A DNA stretch of 64,000 bases from Pseudomonas vlassakiae. Its GTDB lineage: Bacteria > Pseudomonadota > Gammaproteobacteria > Pseudomonadales > Pseudomonadaceae. Location of the stretch: NCBI RefSeq assembly GCF_014269035.2, contig NZ_JABWRP020000003.1, positions 248,001 to 312,000 on the forward strand, written 5' to 3'. This document shows, piece by piece, positions 20,680-28,298 of this stretch (position 1 is its first letter; every line of letters begins with the position of its first letter). The notes beneath the pieces were generated by a model that was given only the letters and a program-made list of their open reading frames with translations, was not told the origin of the DNA and did no database searches. A program made the translations under genes and the position numbers.

Positions 20680-22269
20680 TTACCGCGTCACAGAAACCTT
20701 GCTGAAATCCAGCCGCCCGAACGGGCTCACCTGATAACCCTCGACCCCTTGGCGCAACAGCGTCGCCGCCGTCGGGTGCGCCAATGGCAGCCACAGCGCC
20801 TGCTGCTGGATCAAGGTCTGCGCCTGCTGGTACAGGCGACTACGCACGCTCTGGTCGTTGGTGGTGCGCCCGGCACTGATCAGCTGGTCCAGGCGGTTGT
20901 CGCAGAAGCGGGCGAAGTTGGTCCCCGATTGCACCGCCGCGCAAGAAAACTGCGGGCTGAGGAAGTTGTCTGGGTCGCCGTTGTCGCCAGCCCAGCCCAT
21001 GAACAGCAGGTCGTGTTCGCCTGCCTTGGCCCGGCGGATCAGCTCGCCCCACTCGATCACGCGGATCTCGGCCTTGATGCCGATCTTCGCCAGGTCCGCC
21101 TGGAGCATCTGTGCACCCAGGCTTGGGTTGGGGTTGAGCAGGCTGCCCGACGGACGGGTCCAGAGGGTGGTGCTGAAACCATCGGCCAGGCCAGCCTTGG
21201 CCAGCAGTGCCTTGGCTTTGTTCAGGTTCAACGGATAGCCGGGCAGGTCCTTGGCGTAGCTCCAGGTGTTGGGCGGGTAGGGGCCGTTGGCAGCGGTGGC
21301 GGTGTCTTCGAATACGGCCTTGAGGTAGGCCTGCTTGTCGAACGCCAGGTTGATCGCCTGGCGCACCTCAGGCTTGTCCAGCGGAGGGTGTTCGCTGTTG
21401 ATGGCGACAAAGGCGGTCATGAATGCCGGGGTGGTGGCGACCTTGAGGTTGCCGTCCTTGCCGGCCTCGGCGATGTCCACTGGCTTGGGCGAAAGGGCTA
21501 CCTGGCATTCGTTGCGCTTGAGCTTTTGCAGGCGCACGTTGGCGTCGGTGGTGATGGCGAAGATCAGCGGGTCGACTGCCGGCTTGCCGTCGAAGTAATC
21601 CGGGTTGGCGCGATAACGCACCACTGCGTCCTTCTGGAAGCGCTGGAAAACGAACGGGCCGGTGCCGATCGGTTGGCTGTTGAGCTTTTCCGGGGTGCCG
21701 TCCTTCATCAGCTTGTCGGCGTACTCGGCCGAGTAGATCGAGGCGAAGCCCATGCTCAGGGTGGCCAGGAAGGTCGCGTCGGCGTGGGTCAGGGTGAAGC
21801 GCACAGTGTTCGGCTCGGGCGCCTCGATCGTCTTGATCAGGCTGCCCAGTTGCAGCGACTGGGCATGTGGATAGCCGCCCGGGGCGGTCTTGTGCCAGGC
21901 GTGGGCGGGGTAGAGCATGCGCTGGAAGCTGAACAGCACGTCGTCGGCGTTCAGTTCACGGGTGGGCTTGAAGTACGGCGTAGTGTGGAATTTCACCCCG
22001 GCGCGCAGCGTGAAATCGTAGGTCAGGCCATCGGCCGACACCGTCCAGCTCTGCGCCAGGCTCGGCACCACCTTGCCCTGGCCCGCGTCAAACTCGACCA
22101 GGCGGTTCATCAGCACATCGGCCGAAGCGTTGGTGGTGGTCAGCGAGTTGTACTGGACCACGTCGAAGCCTTCGGGGCTGGCCTCGGTGCAGACGCTAAG
22201 CGGGGCGGCCTGGGCAACGCCTGCGGCGAACAGGGATGTGAACAATAAGGAAAGGGCGGCAGCACGCAT
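20680..22269 (-). CDS. Periplasmic peptide-binding protein of an ABC transporter (DppA/SapA-like)
   Basis: The product has 529 residues with a Sec signal, MRAAALSLLFTSLFAAGVAQA, cut before APL. The mature part is a family 5 solute-binding protein: LSVCTEASPEGFDVVQYNS, VPSLAQSWTVSADGLTYDFTLRAGVKFH, ADDVLFSFQRM, IGTGPFVFQRF and LLFMGWAGDNGDPDNFL. The two Cys near residues 27 and 442-456 suggest disulfides as in DppA. It delivers di- or oligopeptides, or amines, to an inner-membrane permease. No permease or ATPase genes are nearby, so it is an orphan that presumably serves a transporter encoded elsewhere. The start has AAGGAG at the correct distance. Confidence 0.9.
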   Translation of the reverse strand: MRAAALSLLFTSLFAAGVAQAAPLSVCTEASPEGFDVVQYNSLTTTNASADVLMNRLVEFDAGQGKVVPSLAQSWTVSADGLTYDFTLRAGVKFHTTPYFKPTRELNADDVLFSFQRMLYPAHAWHKTAPGGYPHAQSLQLGSLIKTIEAPEPNTVRFTLTHADATFLATLSMGFASIYSAEYADKLMKDGTPEKLNSQPIGTGPFVFQRFQKDAVVRYRANPDYFDGKPAVDPLIFAITTDANVRLQKLKRNECQVALSPKPVDIAEAGKDGNLKVATTPAFMTAFVAINSEHPPLDKPEVRQAINLAFDKQAYLKAVFEDTATAANGPYPPNTWSYAKDLPGYPLNLNKAKALLAKAGLADGFSTTLWTRPSGSLLNPNPSLGAQMLQADLAKIGIKAEIRVIEWGELIRRAKAGEHDLLFMGWAGDNGDPDNFLSPQFSCAAVQSGTNFARFCDNRLDQLISAGRTTNDQSVRSRLYQQAQTLIQQQALWLPLAHPTAATLLRQGVEGYQVSPFGRLDFSKVSVTR

Positions 22270-22454
22270 GGTGGCTCCTTGGCTGATCGATGGCCCATCT
22301 GCCGGCGCAGTCTGGAAATGTCCTACCCTAGTGTGCGTAAAAGGAAATGACCACCCTCTTTTTCAGGCGCTTGGCGACGAGCGGTCGACAGCGGGGCGAG
22401 CGAGTCGTTATGCTGCTCGCGCACAATTCGTGGCAGCAGGATGCTCATCTCCTG
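22270..22454. other. Intergenic stretch without recognised gene
   Basis: Between the divergent binding-protein gene and the rpmB promoter. I see no convincing coding sequence or structured repeat here; part of it should hold the promoter of the leftward gene. Confidence 0.5.
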
Positions 22455-22483
22455 TTGTTGCGGCGTAGTCTTTCTGGTATAAA
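22455..22483 (+). promoter_or_regulatory. Sigma-70 promoter for rpmB-rpmG
   Basis: TTGTTG and TATAAA are separated by exactly 17 bases. Transcription would start near 22490, leaving a leader of about 140 bases before rpmB. The leader contains a hairpin (CCAACCC-ATGCC-GGGTTGG near 22588-22604) that could carry ribosomal control. Confidence 0.7.
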
Positions 22484-22630
22484 GCAGCGCTCTTTTCTAG
22501 GGGCTCGGCCTGTCGCATCAGCGGATCCGGTCGATAAGACCTCCAGAATCACGGCGCCTGGCGCCAAAGACTGAGAGATTAAGCGGCCAACCCATGCCGG
22601 GTTGGGCATGAGGTTTTAGAGGGCTGAGTC

Positions 22631-22867
22631 ATGTCGAGAGTCTGTCAAGTTACTGGTAAGGGTCCAGTAACCGGGAACAACATTTCCCACGCAAACAACA
22701 AAACCCGTCGTCGTTTCCTGCCGAACCTGCAGCACCACCGTTTCTGGGTTGAGTCCGAGAAGCGTTTCGTGCGTCTGCGTGTATCCGCCAAAGGCATGCG
22801 TATCATCGACAAGCGCGGCATCGACGCCGTTCTGGTTGATATCCGTAAAGCTGGCGCCAAGGTTTAA
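22631..22867 (+). CDS. rpmB: 50S ribosomal protein L28
   Basis: The product has 78 residues: [20 protein letters not shown], then [17 protein letters not shown], the standard bL28 sequence. No zinc-binding Cys quartet is present (a C- type paralogue). It is followed by rpmG 11 bases later, the usual pair. Confidence 0.98.
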   Translation: MSRVCQVTGKGPVTGNNISHANNKTRRRFLPNLQHHRFWVESEKRFVRLRVSAKGMRIIDKRGIDAVLVDIRKAGAKV

Positions 22868-22878
22868 GGGAGAACATC

Positions 22879-23034
22879 ATGCGTGAATTGATTCGTCTGG
22901 TTTCGAGTGCCGGTACCGGCCACTTCTACACCACCGACAAGAACAAGCGCACCACCCCGGACAAAATCGAGATCAAGAAATACGATCCGGTTGTTCGCAA
23001 GCACGTGGTGTACAAGGAAGCCAAGATCAAGTAA
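22879..23034 (+). CDS. rpmG: 50S ribosomal protein L33
   Basis: The product has 51 residues, [20 protein letters not shown] through YKEAKIK. It is the zinc-free form of bL33. The ribosome site AAGGGAGAAC precedes the ATG at 22879. It is co-transcribed with rpmB and followed by a terminator. Confidence 0.97.
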   Translation: MRELIRLVSSAGTGHFYTTDKNKRTTPDKIEIKKYDPVVRKHVVYKEAKIK

Positions 23035-23049
23035 TTGATCGGCGACCTG

Positions 23050-23086
23050 AAAAAAACCCGCATCCGAAAGGACGCGGGTTTTTTTA
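23050..23086 (+). terminator. Terminator after rpmG
   Basis: AAAAAACCCGCATCC, loop GAAA, GGACGCGGGTTTTTTT. The stem has one mismatch and a long T tract. Confidence 0.92.
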
Positions 23087-23100
23087 TGCCTGCGGTGGGG

Positions 23101-23304
23101 TCAGTTGAAGGTAAAACCCTGGATCAACTGGTTTGCATCGGTATTGATGTGAATCCGGGTGATGTCGTATTCGCGGGTGCTGATCTCGTTGGGCCCCACG
23201 ACACGAGGACGACCGGTTAACTGGGTAATGATGTGCTTGACCGATGGTTCGTAACGGGTGCCGATCAGATGGGCGAGGGTTTGCAGGATTTCGTCGTTGT
23301 TCAT
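23101..23304 (-). CDS. Small protein resembling peptidase inhibitor I78 family
   Basis: The product has 67 residues, MNNDEILQTLAHLIGTRYEP to IQGFTFN. The second half, RPRVVGPNEISTREYDITRI and HINTDANQLIQG, fits the short I78-type pattern (R-x-x-x-P-G-x-x-x-T-x-D/E-Y, then R-I-x-I/V-x-x-D). There is no signal peptide, so a cytosolic role is likely and actual protease inhibition is uncertain. The ribosome site is weak (TGGA). Confidence 0.7.
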   Translation of the reverse strand: MNNDEILQTLAHLIGTRYEPSVKHIITQLTGRPRVVGPNEISTREYDITRIHINTDANQLIQGFTFN

Positions 23305-23386
23305 GTGCGATTTCCATTGATGTGAGGATGGCCGATGTGGGCTGGGTCATCCTCCTGCAGGCCTGCAAACCGGCTGCGCTACATAA

Positions 23387-23746
23387 TTACTTCTGCTCGA
23401 ACATCACGTAGATCTTGCGGCACGGTTCCAGTACTTCCCAGGTGCCCTTGAAGCCTGCCGGGATGACGAACCGGTCACCGGCACGCAGGGTCTTGGCCCC
23501 GCCGTCCTGGTCGCGCAGTACCGAGACGCCCTGCACGATCTCGCAATATTCATGTTCGGTGTAGCTCACCGTCCATTGCCCGATTTCACCTTCCCAGACG
23601 CCCGCGGCGAACTGCCCGCATGGGCTGGAATAATGGTTGTAGACAGCCTGGTCCGGCTCGCCTTTGAGGATTTTTTCCGCGGCTGGGCGGTAGCGTTCGG
23701 CCTCGGTGAGAACCTGGGCGAAGTCGATGATGCTGTCGATGCTCAT
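23387..23746 (-). CDS. Cupin domain protein
   Basis: The product has 119 residues from MSIDSIIDFAQVLTEAERY; the ATG at 23746 has AGGAG at the right distance, while the upstream in-frame ATG has none. The single cupin barrel shows WTVSYTEHEYCEIVQGVSVL and LRAGDRFVIPAGFKGTWEV, typical of small ethanolamine-utilisation-like/DUF861 cupins. Function unknown. It is divergent from the polyamine aldehyde dehydrogenase gene and shares its regulatory gap, so it may be part of the same regulon. Confidence 0.85.
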   Translation of the reverse strand: MSIDSIIDFAQVLTEAERYRPAAEKILKGEPDQAVYNHYSSPCGQFAAGVWEGEIGQWTVSYTEHEYCEIVQGVSVLRDQDGGAKTLRAGDRFVIPAGFKGTWEVLEPCRKIYVMFEQK

Positions 23747-23803
23747 GGTGCGGCTCCTTTTGTTGTTTAATAAAATGCACATCAGTAGGCTTTTAGGCCG
23801 TTC

Positions 23804-23822
23804 GTGTCAAATATATTGATAC
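23804..23822. promoter_or_regulatory. Candidate PauR/PuuR operator
   Basis: GTGTCAAATATATTGATAC is a near-perfect dyad (seven-base arms with one mismatch, five-base centre). It resembles the E. coli PuuR box as I remember it (CAATATATTG core). It lies between the divergent cupin and aldehyde dehydrogenase genes, and a PuuR-like regulator is encoded at 35283. Binding is inference. Confidence 0.5.
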
Positions 23823-23942
23823 TTTACCCAGCCTGGTTTAGGGTATCGCTTGCCAGTGTGCGTTCGTCGCCCGGCCAGAATTCTGACAACGCCTGTGAGT
23901 CCTCAGTGCGGCGTTGCACCTAAACAAGAGGAGGAGTTTCGT

Positions 23943-25436
23943 ATGACCACCCTGACCCGTGCGGATTGGGAACAACGTGCCCAGCAACTGAAGATCGAAG
24001 GCCGTGCCTTCATCAACGGCGAATACACCGACGCCGCATCCGGTGAAACATTCGACTGCCTGAGCCCGGTCGACGGACGCTTCCTGGCCAAGGTTGCCAG
24101 CTGCGACCTGGCCGACGCCAACCGCGCCGTGGAAAACGCCCGTGCCACCTTCGATTCCGGCGTCTGGTCGCAACTGGCCCCGGCCAAGCGCAAGGCCACG
24201 CTGATCCGCTTCGCCGACCTGTTGCGTAAAAACGTCGAGGAGCTGGCGCTGCTGGAAACCCTGGACATGGGAAAGCCGATCAGTGACTCCTCCAGCATCG
24301 ATATCCCGGGTGCGGCGCAAGCCATTCACTGGACTGCCGAAGCCATCGACAAAGTCTACGACGAAGTCGCCCCGACCCCACACGACCAGCTCGGCCTGGT
24401 TACCCGTGAGCCGGTTGGCGTGGTCGGCGCCATCGTACCGTGGAACTTCCCGCTGCTGATGGCGTGCTGGAAACTCGGCCCGGCACTCGCCACCGGTAAC
24501 TCGGTAGTGCTCAAGCCGTCCGAAAAGTCCCCACTGACCGCCATCCGCATCGCTCAGCTGGCGATCGAAGCCGGCATCCCGGCGGGTGTGCTGAACGTGC
24601 TGCCAGGCTATGGCCACACCGTGGGCAAGGCCCTGGCACTGCACATGGACGTCGACACCCTGGTGTTCACCGGCTCCACCAAGATCGCCAAGCAGCTGAT
24701 GGTCTATGCGGGCGAGTCGAACATGAAGCGCATCTGGCTGGAAGCCGGTGGCAAGAGCCCGAACATCGTCTTCGCCGACGCTCCGGACCTGCAAGCCGCC
24801 GCTGAAGCGGCCGCCAGCGCCATCGCCTTCAACCAGGGCGAAGTGTGCACCGCCGGTTCCCGTCTGCTGGTCGAGCGCTCGATCAAGGACAAGTTCCTGC
24901 CAATGGTGGTCGAGGCCCTCAAGGGCTGGAAACCAGGCAACCCGCTGGACCCACAGACCACCGTCGGTGCTCTGGTGGACACCCAGCAGATGAACACCGT
25001 GCTGTCGTACATCGACGCCGGCCACAAGGACGGCGCCAAGCTGCTGGCCGGTGGCAAGCGCACCCTGGAAGAGACCGGTGGCACCTACGTCGAGCCGACC
25101 ATCTTCGACGGCGTGACCAACGCCATGCGCATCGCCCAGGAAGAAATCTTCGGCCCGGTGCTGTCGGTGATCGCCTTCGACACCGCCGAAGAAGCCATCG
25201 CCATCGCCAACGACACCCCGTATGGCCTGGCCGCCGGCATCTGGACCTCGGACATCTCCAAGGCCCACAAGACCGCCCGTGCCGTGCGCGCTGGCAGCGT
25301 CTGGGTCAACCAGTACGACGGCGGCGACATGACTGCACCGTTCGGCGGCTTCAAGCAGTCGGGCAACGGCCGTGACAAGTCGCTGCACGCGCTGGAGAAG
25401 TACACCGAGCTGAAAGCGACCTGGATCAAGCTGTAA
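23943..25436 (+). CDS. puuC: Gamma-glutamyl-gamma-aminobutyraldehyde dehydrogenase (KauB/PuuC type)
   Basis: The product has 497 residues. It is an NAD(P)-dependent aldehyde dehydrogenase: VGAIVPWNFPLLMACWKLGP, VFTGSTKIAKQ, catalytic Glu in LEAGGKSPNIVF and catalytic Cys in NQGEVCTAGSRLL (about residue 303). Members of this subgroup (P. aeruginosa KauB, E. coli PuuC) oxidise gamma-glutamyl-gamma-aminobutyraldehyde and related amino-aldehydes, the third step of the putrescine route. GAGGAGGAG precedes the start. A broad-range aminoaldehyde role is also possible. A PuuR-like operator lies upstream. Confidence 0.88.
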   Translation: MTTLTRADWEQRAQQLKIEGRAFINGEYTDAASGETFDCLSPVDGRFLAKVASCDLADANRAVENARATFDSGVWSQLAPAKRKATLIRFADLLRKNVEELALLETLDMGKPISDSSSIDIPGAAQAIHWTAEAIDKVYDEVAPTPHDQLGLVTREPVGVVGAIVPWNFPLLMACWKLGPALATGNSVVLKPSEKSPLTAIRIAQLAIEAGIPAGVLNVLPGYGHTVGKALALHMDVDTLVFTGSTKIAKQLMVYAGESNMKRIWLEAGGKSPNIVFADAPDLQAAAEAAASAIAFNQGEVCTAGSRLLVERSIKDKFLPMVVEALKGWKPGNPLDPQTTVGALVDTQQMNTVLSYIDAGHKDGAKLLAGGKRTLEETGGTYVEPTIFDGVTNAMRIAQEEIFGPVLSVIAFDTAEEAIAIANDTPYGLAAGIWTSDISKAHKTARAVRAGSVWVNQYDGGDMTAPFGGFKQSGNGRDKSLHALEKYTELKATWIKL

Positions 25437-25444
25437 TTCCAGTG

Positions 25445-25497
25445 GGGGCCGCTTGGCGGCCCCAACCATAGCCGGGGCGGCTCATACCGCCCCGGCT
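25445..25497. terminator. Two tandem hairpins between the aldehyde dehydrogenase and MFS genes
   Basis: GGGGCCGC-TTG-GCGGCCCC at 25445-25463 and AGCCGGGGCGG-CTCATA-CCGCCCCGGCT at 25470-25497. Neither has a strong T tract. They may attenuate read-through into the following gene or protect the upstream mRNA end. Confidence 0.65.
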
Positions 25498-25539
25498 TCG
25501 TCGTTTCTGCCATTCAAGAATTTTGCCTGGGAGGCTGCA

Positions 25540-26679
25540 ATGCGTTGGGGAACCTATTTTGCCGTGCTGGCGTCGGTGCTCAGTGTCGGGCTCGCGCTCG
25601 GTGTGAGCATGCCGCTGGTGTCCCTGCGCCTTGAGGCCTGGGGCTACGGCGGGTTCGCCATCGGTGTGATGGCGGCGATGCCGGCGCTGGGCGTGCTGCT
25701 CGGGGCCAGCCTGGCCAGCCGCCTGGCAGGCTGGGTCGGCGTACCCTCGGCGATGCGCCTGTGCCTGTGGGGAGGGGCGTTGTCCATTGGCCTGGTGGCG
25801 CTGCTGCCGAGCTACCCGTTGTGGCTGGCCCTGCGTTTGCTGATCGGCATGTCGCTGACCGTGGTGTTCATCCTCGGTGAAAGTTGGATCAACCAGTTGG
25901 TAGTCGAGCAATGGCGCGGCCGCCTGGTGGCCTTGTACGGCAGCAGCTACGCCTTGAGCCAGCTGGCCGGGCCTCTGGTGCTGGGCTTCCTGGGTTCCGA
26001 CGATGACTTCGGCTTCTGGGCTGCGACCAGCCTGTTGCTGTTGGCGCCATTACTGTTGTTGGGCCGGGGTGGGGCACCGAGCACCGAAGCATGCAGCGTA
26101 ACCTTCGGCGACCTGTTCGCCTTCTGCCGGCGTTTGCCGGTGATCGCCTGGGCTGTTGCCTTGTTCGCCGCTTTCGAGGCGATGATTCTGACGCTGTTGC
26201 CGGTGTATTGCCTTCAGCAGGGCTTCACTACCGAAATTGCCTTGTTCATGGTCAGCACCGTGGTAGTAGGCGATGCCGTGCTGCAGCTGCCGATCGGGGC
26301 ACTGGCGGACCACATGTCGCGGCAGGCCCTGTTCACCGGTTGTGCCGTGACCCTGATGGTTACCAGCCTGGCGATTCCGTTGCTGCTGGAGACGTTGGCG
26401 ATCTGGCCCCTGTGGGTACTGTTCGGCGCTAGCGCCGGTGGCTTGTTCACCTTGTCGCTGATCTTGATCGGTGAGCGTTACCGCGATGATGCGCTGGTGC
26501 GGGCCAATGCTCATGTGGCGCAGCTGTGGGGAATCGGATGCCTGCTCGGGCCATTGCTGGCAGGTGCGGGCAGCCAGTGGATCAGCGGCCATGCGCTGCT
26601 GTGGCTGATGGCGGCAGGGGCCGCCGGCCTGGTAGTGCTGACCCGCAGGCGCGGTGCGTTCGAGCCAGCCTCGGCCTGA
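25540..26679 (+). CDS. MFS transporter
   Basis: The product has 379 residues from MRWGTYFAVLASVLSVGLAL; GGGAGG lies before this ATG. It has about 12 hydrophobic segments and MFS loop patterns: ASRLAGWVGVPSAMRLCLWG after helix 2 and ALADHMSRQALF in the second half. ILGESWINQLVVEQWRGRLV resembles the YcaD-type subgroup. The cargo is unknown. It follows the polyamine aldehyde dehydrogenase gene by about 100 bases, but this need not mean a shared role. Confidence 0.85.
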   Translation: MRWGTYFAVLASVLSVGLALGVSMPLVSLRLEAWGYGGFAIGVMAAMPALGVLLGASLASRLAGWVGVPSAMRLCLWGGALSIGLVALLPSYPLWLALRLLIGMSLTVVFILGESWINQLVVEQWRGRLVALYGSSYALSQLAGPLVLGFLGSDDDFGFWAATSLLLLAPLLLLGRGGAPSTEACSVTFGDLFAFCRRLPVIAWAVALFAAFEAMILTLLPVYCLQQGFTTEIALFMVSTVVVGDAVLQLPIGALADHMSRQALFTGCAVTLMVTSLAIPLLLETLAIWPLWVLFGASAGGLFTLSLILIGERYRDDALVRANAHVAQLWGIGCLLGPLLAGAGSQWISGHALLWLMAAGAAGLVVLTRRRGAFEPASA

Positions 26680-26681
26680 GC

Positions 26682-28238
26682 CTACAGCATCTTCTCCAGG
26701 CCGACGGCCTTGCTGATCCAGGCATTGAAGCGCCGCCAGAGGCCACCCGGCTCGGAGGTCAGCATGTGCCGTTGGCCATTGTCCTCGGTCACCCAGACCA
26801 GTTCGTCACCCACCAGCTTGACCTGATAGCTCAAAGCCGGTGCCATGCCCTGCTGGGCCAGTTCACGGGTGTATTCAGCCAGCTCCGGGCTGTCCACCAG
26901 CACGCCGACCTCGGTGTTCCAAAGCACTGAACGCGGGTCGAAGTTGAACGAGCCGATGAAGGTCTTGCGCCGGTCGAACACGATGGCCTTGGTGTGCAAA
27001 CTCGAATCCGAACTGCTGCCGTGGAAGCTCAGGCGCGCAGGTGTCGGGTCGCCCGGCTGACGACGCAGTTCGAACAGCTGCACGCCGTGTTCGAGCAGCG
27101 CGCGGCGATAGGGCGCATAGCCGCCATGAACAGCCGGCACATCGGTGGCCTCCAGCGAGTTGGTCAGCAACTTCACCGAAGCGCCGGCGTCGGCCCGGCC
27201 GGTCAGGTACAGCAGGCCCGGCTCGCCCGGTACGAAATAGGCCGACATCAGGATCAGCTCGTGCTGCACGCTGGCCAGGTCCGGTGCCAGCTGCTGGCTC
27301 ATCAGCAACTGTGGGTCCGGCTCATCATCGGCCAGCACCTTGCTCGGGGCATCCCACAGCGCTTGGGCGTGGGCCCAGATCAGTTCGTTGCGCCATACAT
27401 CCAGGCGCGGTTGCGACTGGTAGGACATGAGCCGGTCGTACAGGGCCTTGCGCTCTACCCGCGCCTGGGCCAGGGACACTTCCAGGCGCTGGCGGCTGGC
27501 GCGCAGGTCGTCGGCATCCGGTGCCTGCCAGAGGAAATCGGTGATCGGCCGGCTCAGGGCGCTGTTCCAGTACTGGTCGAAGCTGTGCCCCAATTGCTCG
27601 GCCACCGGGCCGACGCCGAGCAGGTCGATGTCGGTGAAATTGAGGTTGGGTTCGGCATCGAAGTACTCGTCACCCAGGTTGCGCCCGCCGACGATGGCCA
27701 TGCTGTTGTCCACCAGGAACAACTTGTTGTGCATGCGCCGGTGCTGGCGCGACAGGTTGAACAGGCGGCCGACTGCCCGCGTCGCGCCGGTGCTGCGCCC
27801 CAGGTGCAAGGGGTTGAACACGCGGATCTGGATGTTCGGGTGGGCATCGAGGGTGCCCATGATGGTGTCCAGGCCATCGCTGGTGGTGTCGTCGAGCAGG
27901 ATGCGCACGCGCACGCCGCGGTCGGCTGCACGCAGCAGTTCGTGCACCAGGGCGCGGGTGCTCAGGCCATCGTGAACGATGTAGTACTGCAGGTCGATGC
28001 TCGCCTGCGCGTTGCGGATCAACTCGGCGCGGGCGCGAAATGCCTCGTTGCTGTTGGGCAACAGGCGAAAGCCCGAGCGCCCCTCATAGGGCGCGGCCTG
28101 GCGTAGTACCGAGCGGCCGAAGGCCGATTCGCTGGCCGGCAGTGCCTGGCTGGTTTCGCGGGGCGTGCCGATACTGGCACAGCCGTTGAGGCCGAGCAGC
28201 AGCACCAGCAGCAGAGGCAAGGCTCGCTGGAGTCTCAA
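26682..28238 (-). CDS. Phospholipase D family lipoprotein (cardiolipin synthase ClsC-like)
   Basis: The product has 518 residues from a TTG start. The signal MRLQRALPLLLVLLLGLNGC has a lipobox LNGC. Two HKD catalytic motifs are intact: HNKLFLVD in MHNKLFLVDNSMAIVGGRN (about residue 170) and HTKAIVFD (about residue 410). This matches the YmdC/ClsC group, which makes cardiolipin from phosphatidylglycerol and phosphatidylethanolamine in E. coli. The lipoprotein signal suggests it acts in the periplasm. A nuclease or phospholipase role cannot be excluded. Its stop is three bases from the convergent MFS stop. Confidence 0.87.
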   Translation of the reverse strand: MRLQRALPLLLVLLLGLNGCASIGTPRETSQALPASESAFGRSVLRQAAPYEGRSGFRLLPNSNEAFRARAELIRNAQASIDLQYYIVHDGLSTRALVHELLRAADRGVRVRILLDDTTSDGLDTIMGTLDAHPNIQIRVFNPLHLGRSTGATRAVGRLFNLSRQHRRMHNKLFLVDNSMAIVGGRNLGDEYFDAEPNLNFTDIDLLGVGPVAEQLGHSFDQYWNSALSRPITDFLWQAPDADDLRASRQRLEVSLAQARVERKALYDRLMSYQSQPRLDVWRNELIWAHAQALWDAPSKVLADDEPDPQLLMSQQLAPDLASVQHELILMSAYFVPGEPGLLYLTGRADAGASVKLLTNSLEATDVPAVHGGYAPYRRALLEHGVQLFELRRQPGDPTPARLSFHGSSSDSSLHTKAIVFDRRKTFIGSFNFDPRSVLWNTEVGVLVDSPELAEYTRELAQQGMAPALSYQVKLVGDELVWVTEDNGQRHMLTSEPGGLWRRFNAWISKAVGLEKML

Positions 28239-28298
28239 GGGGGTATCGTCCTGTACGGCAAAGCGCTAAGGGGTTGGACTACCAAAGGCGGCGCAAAG

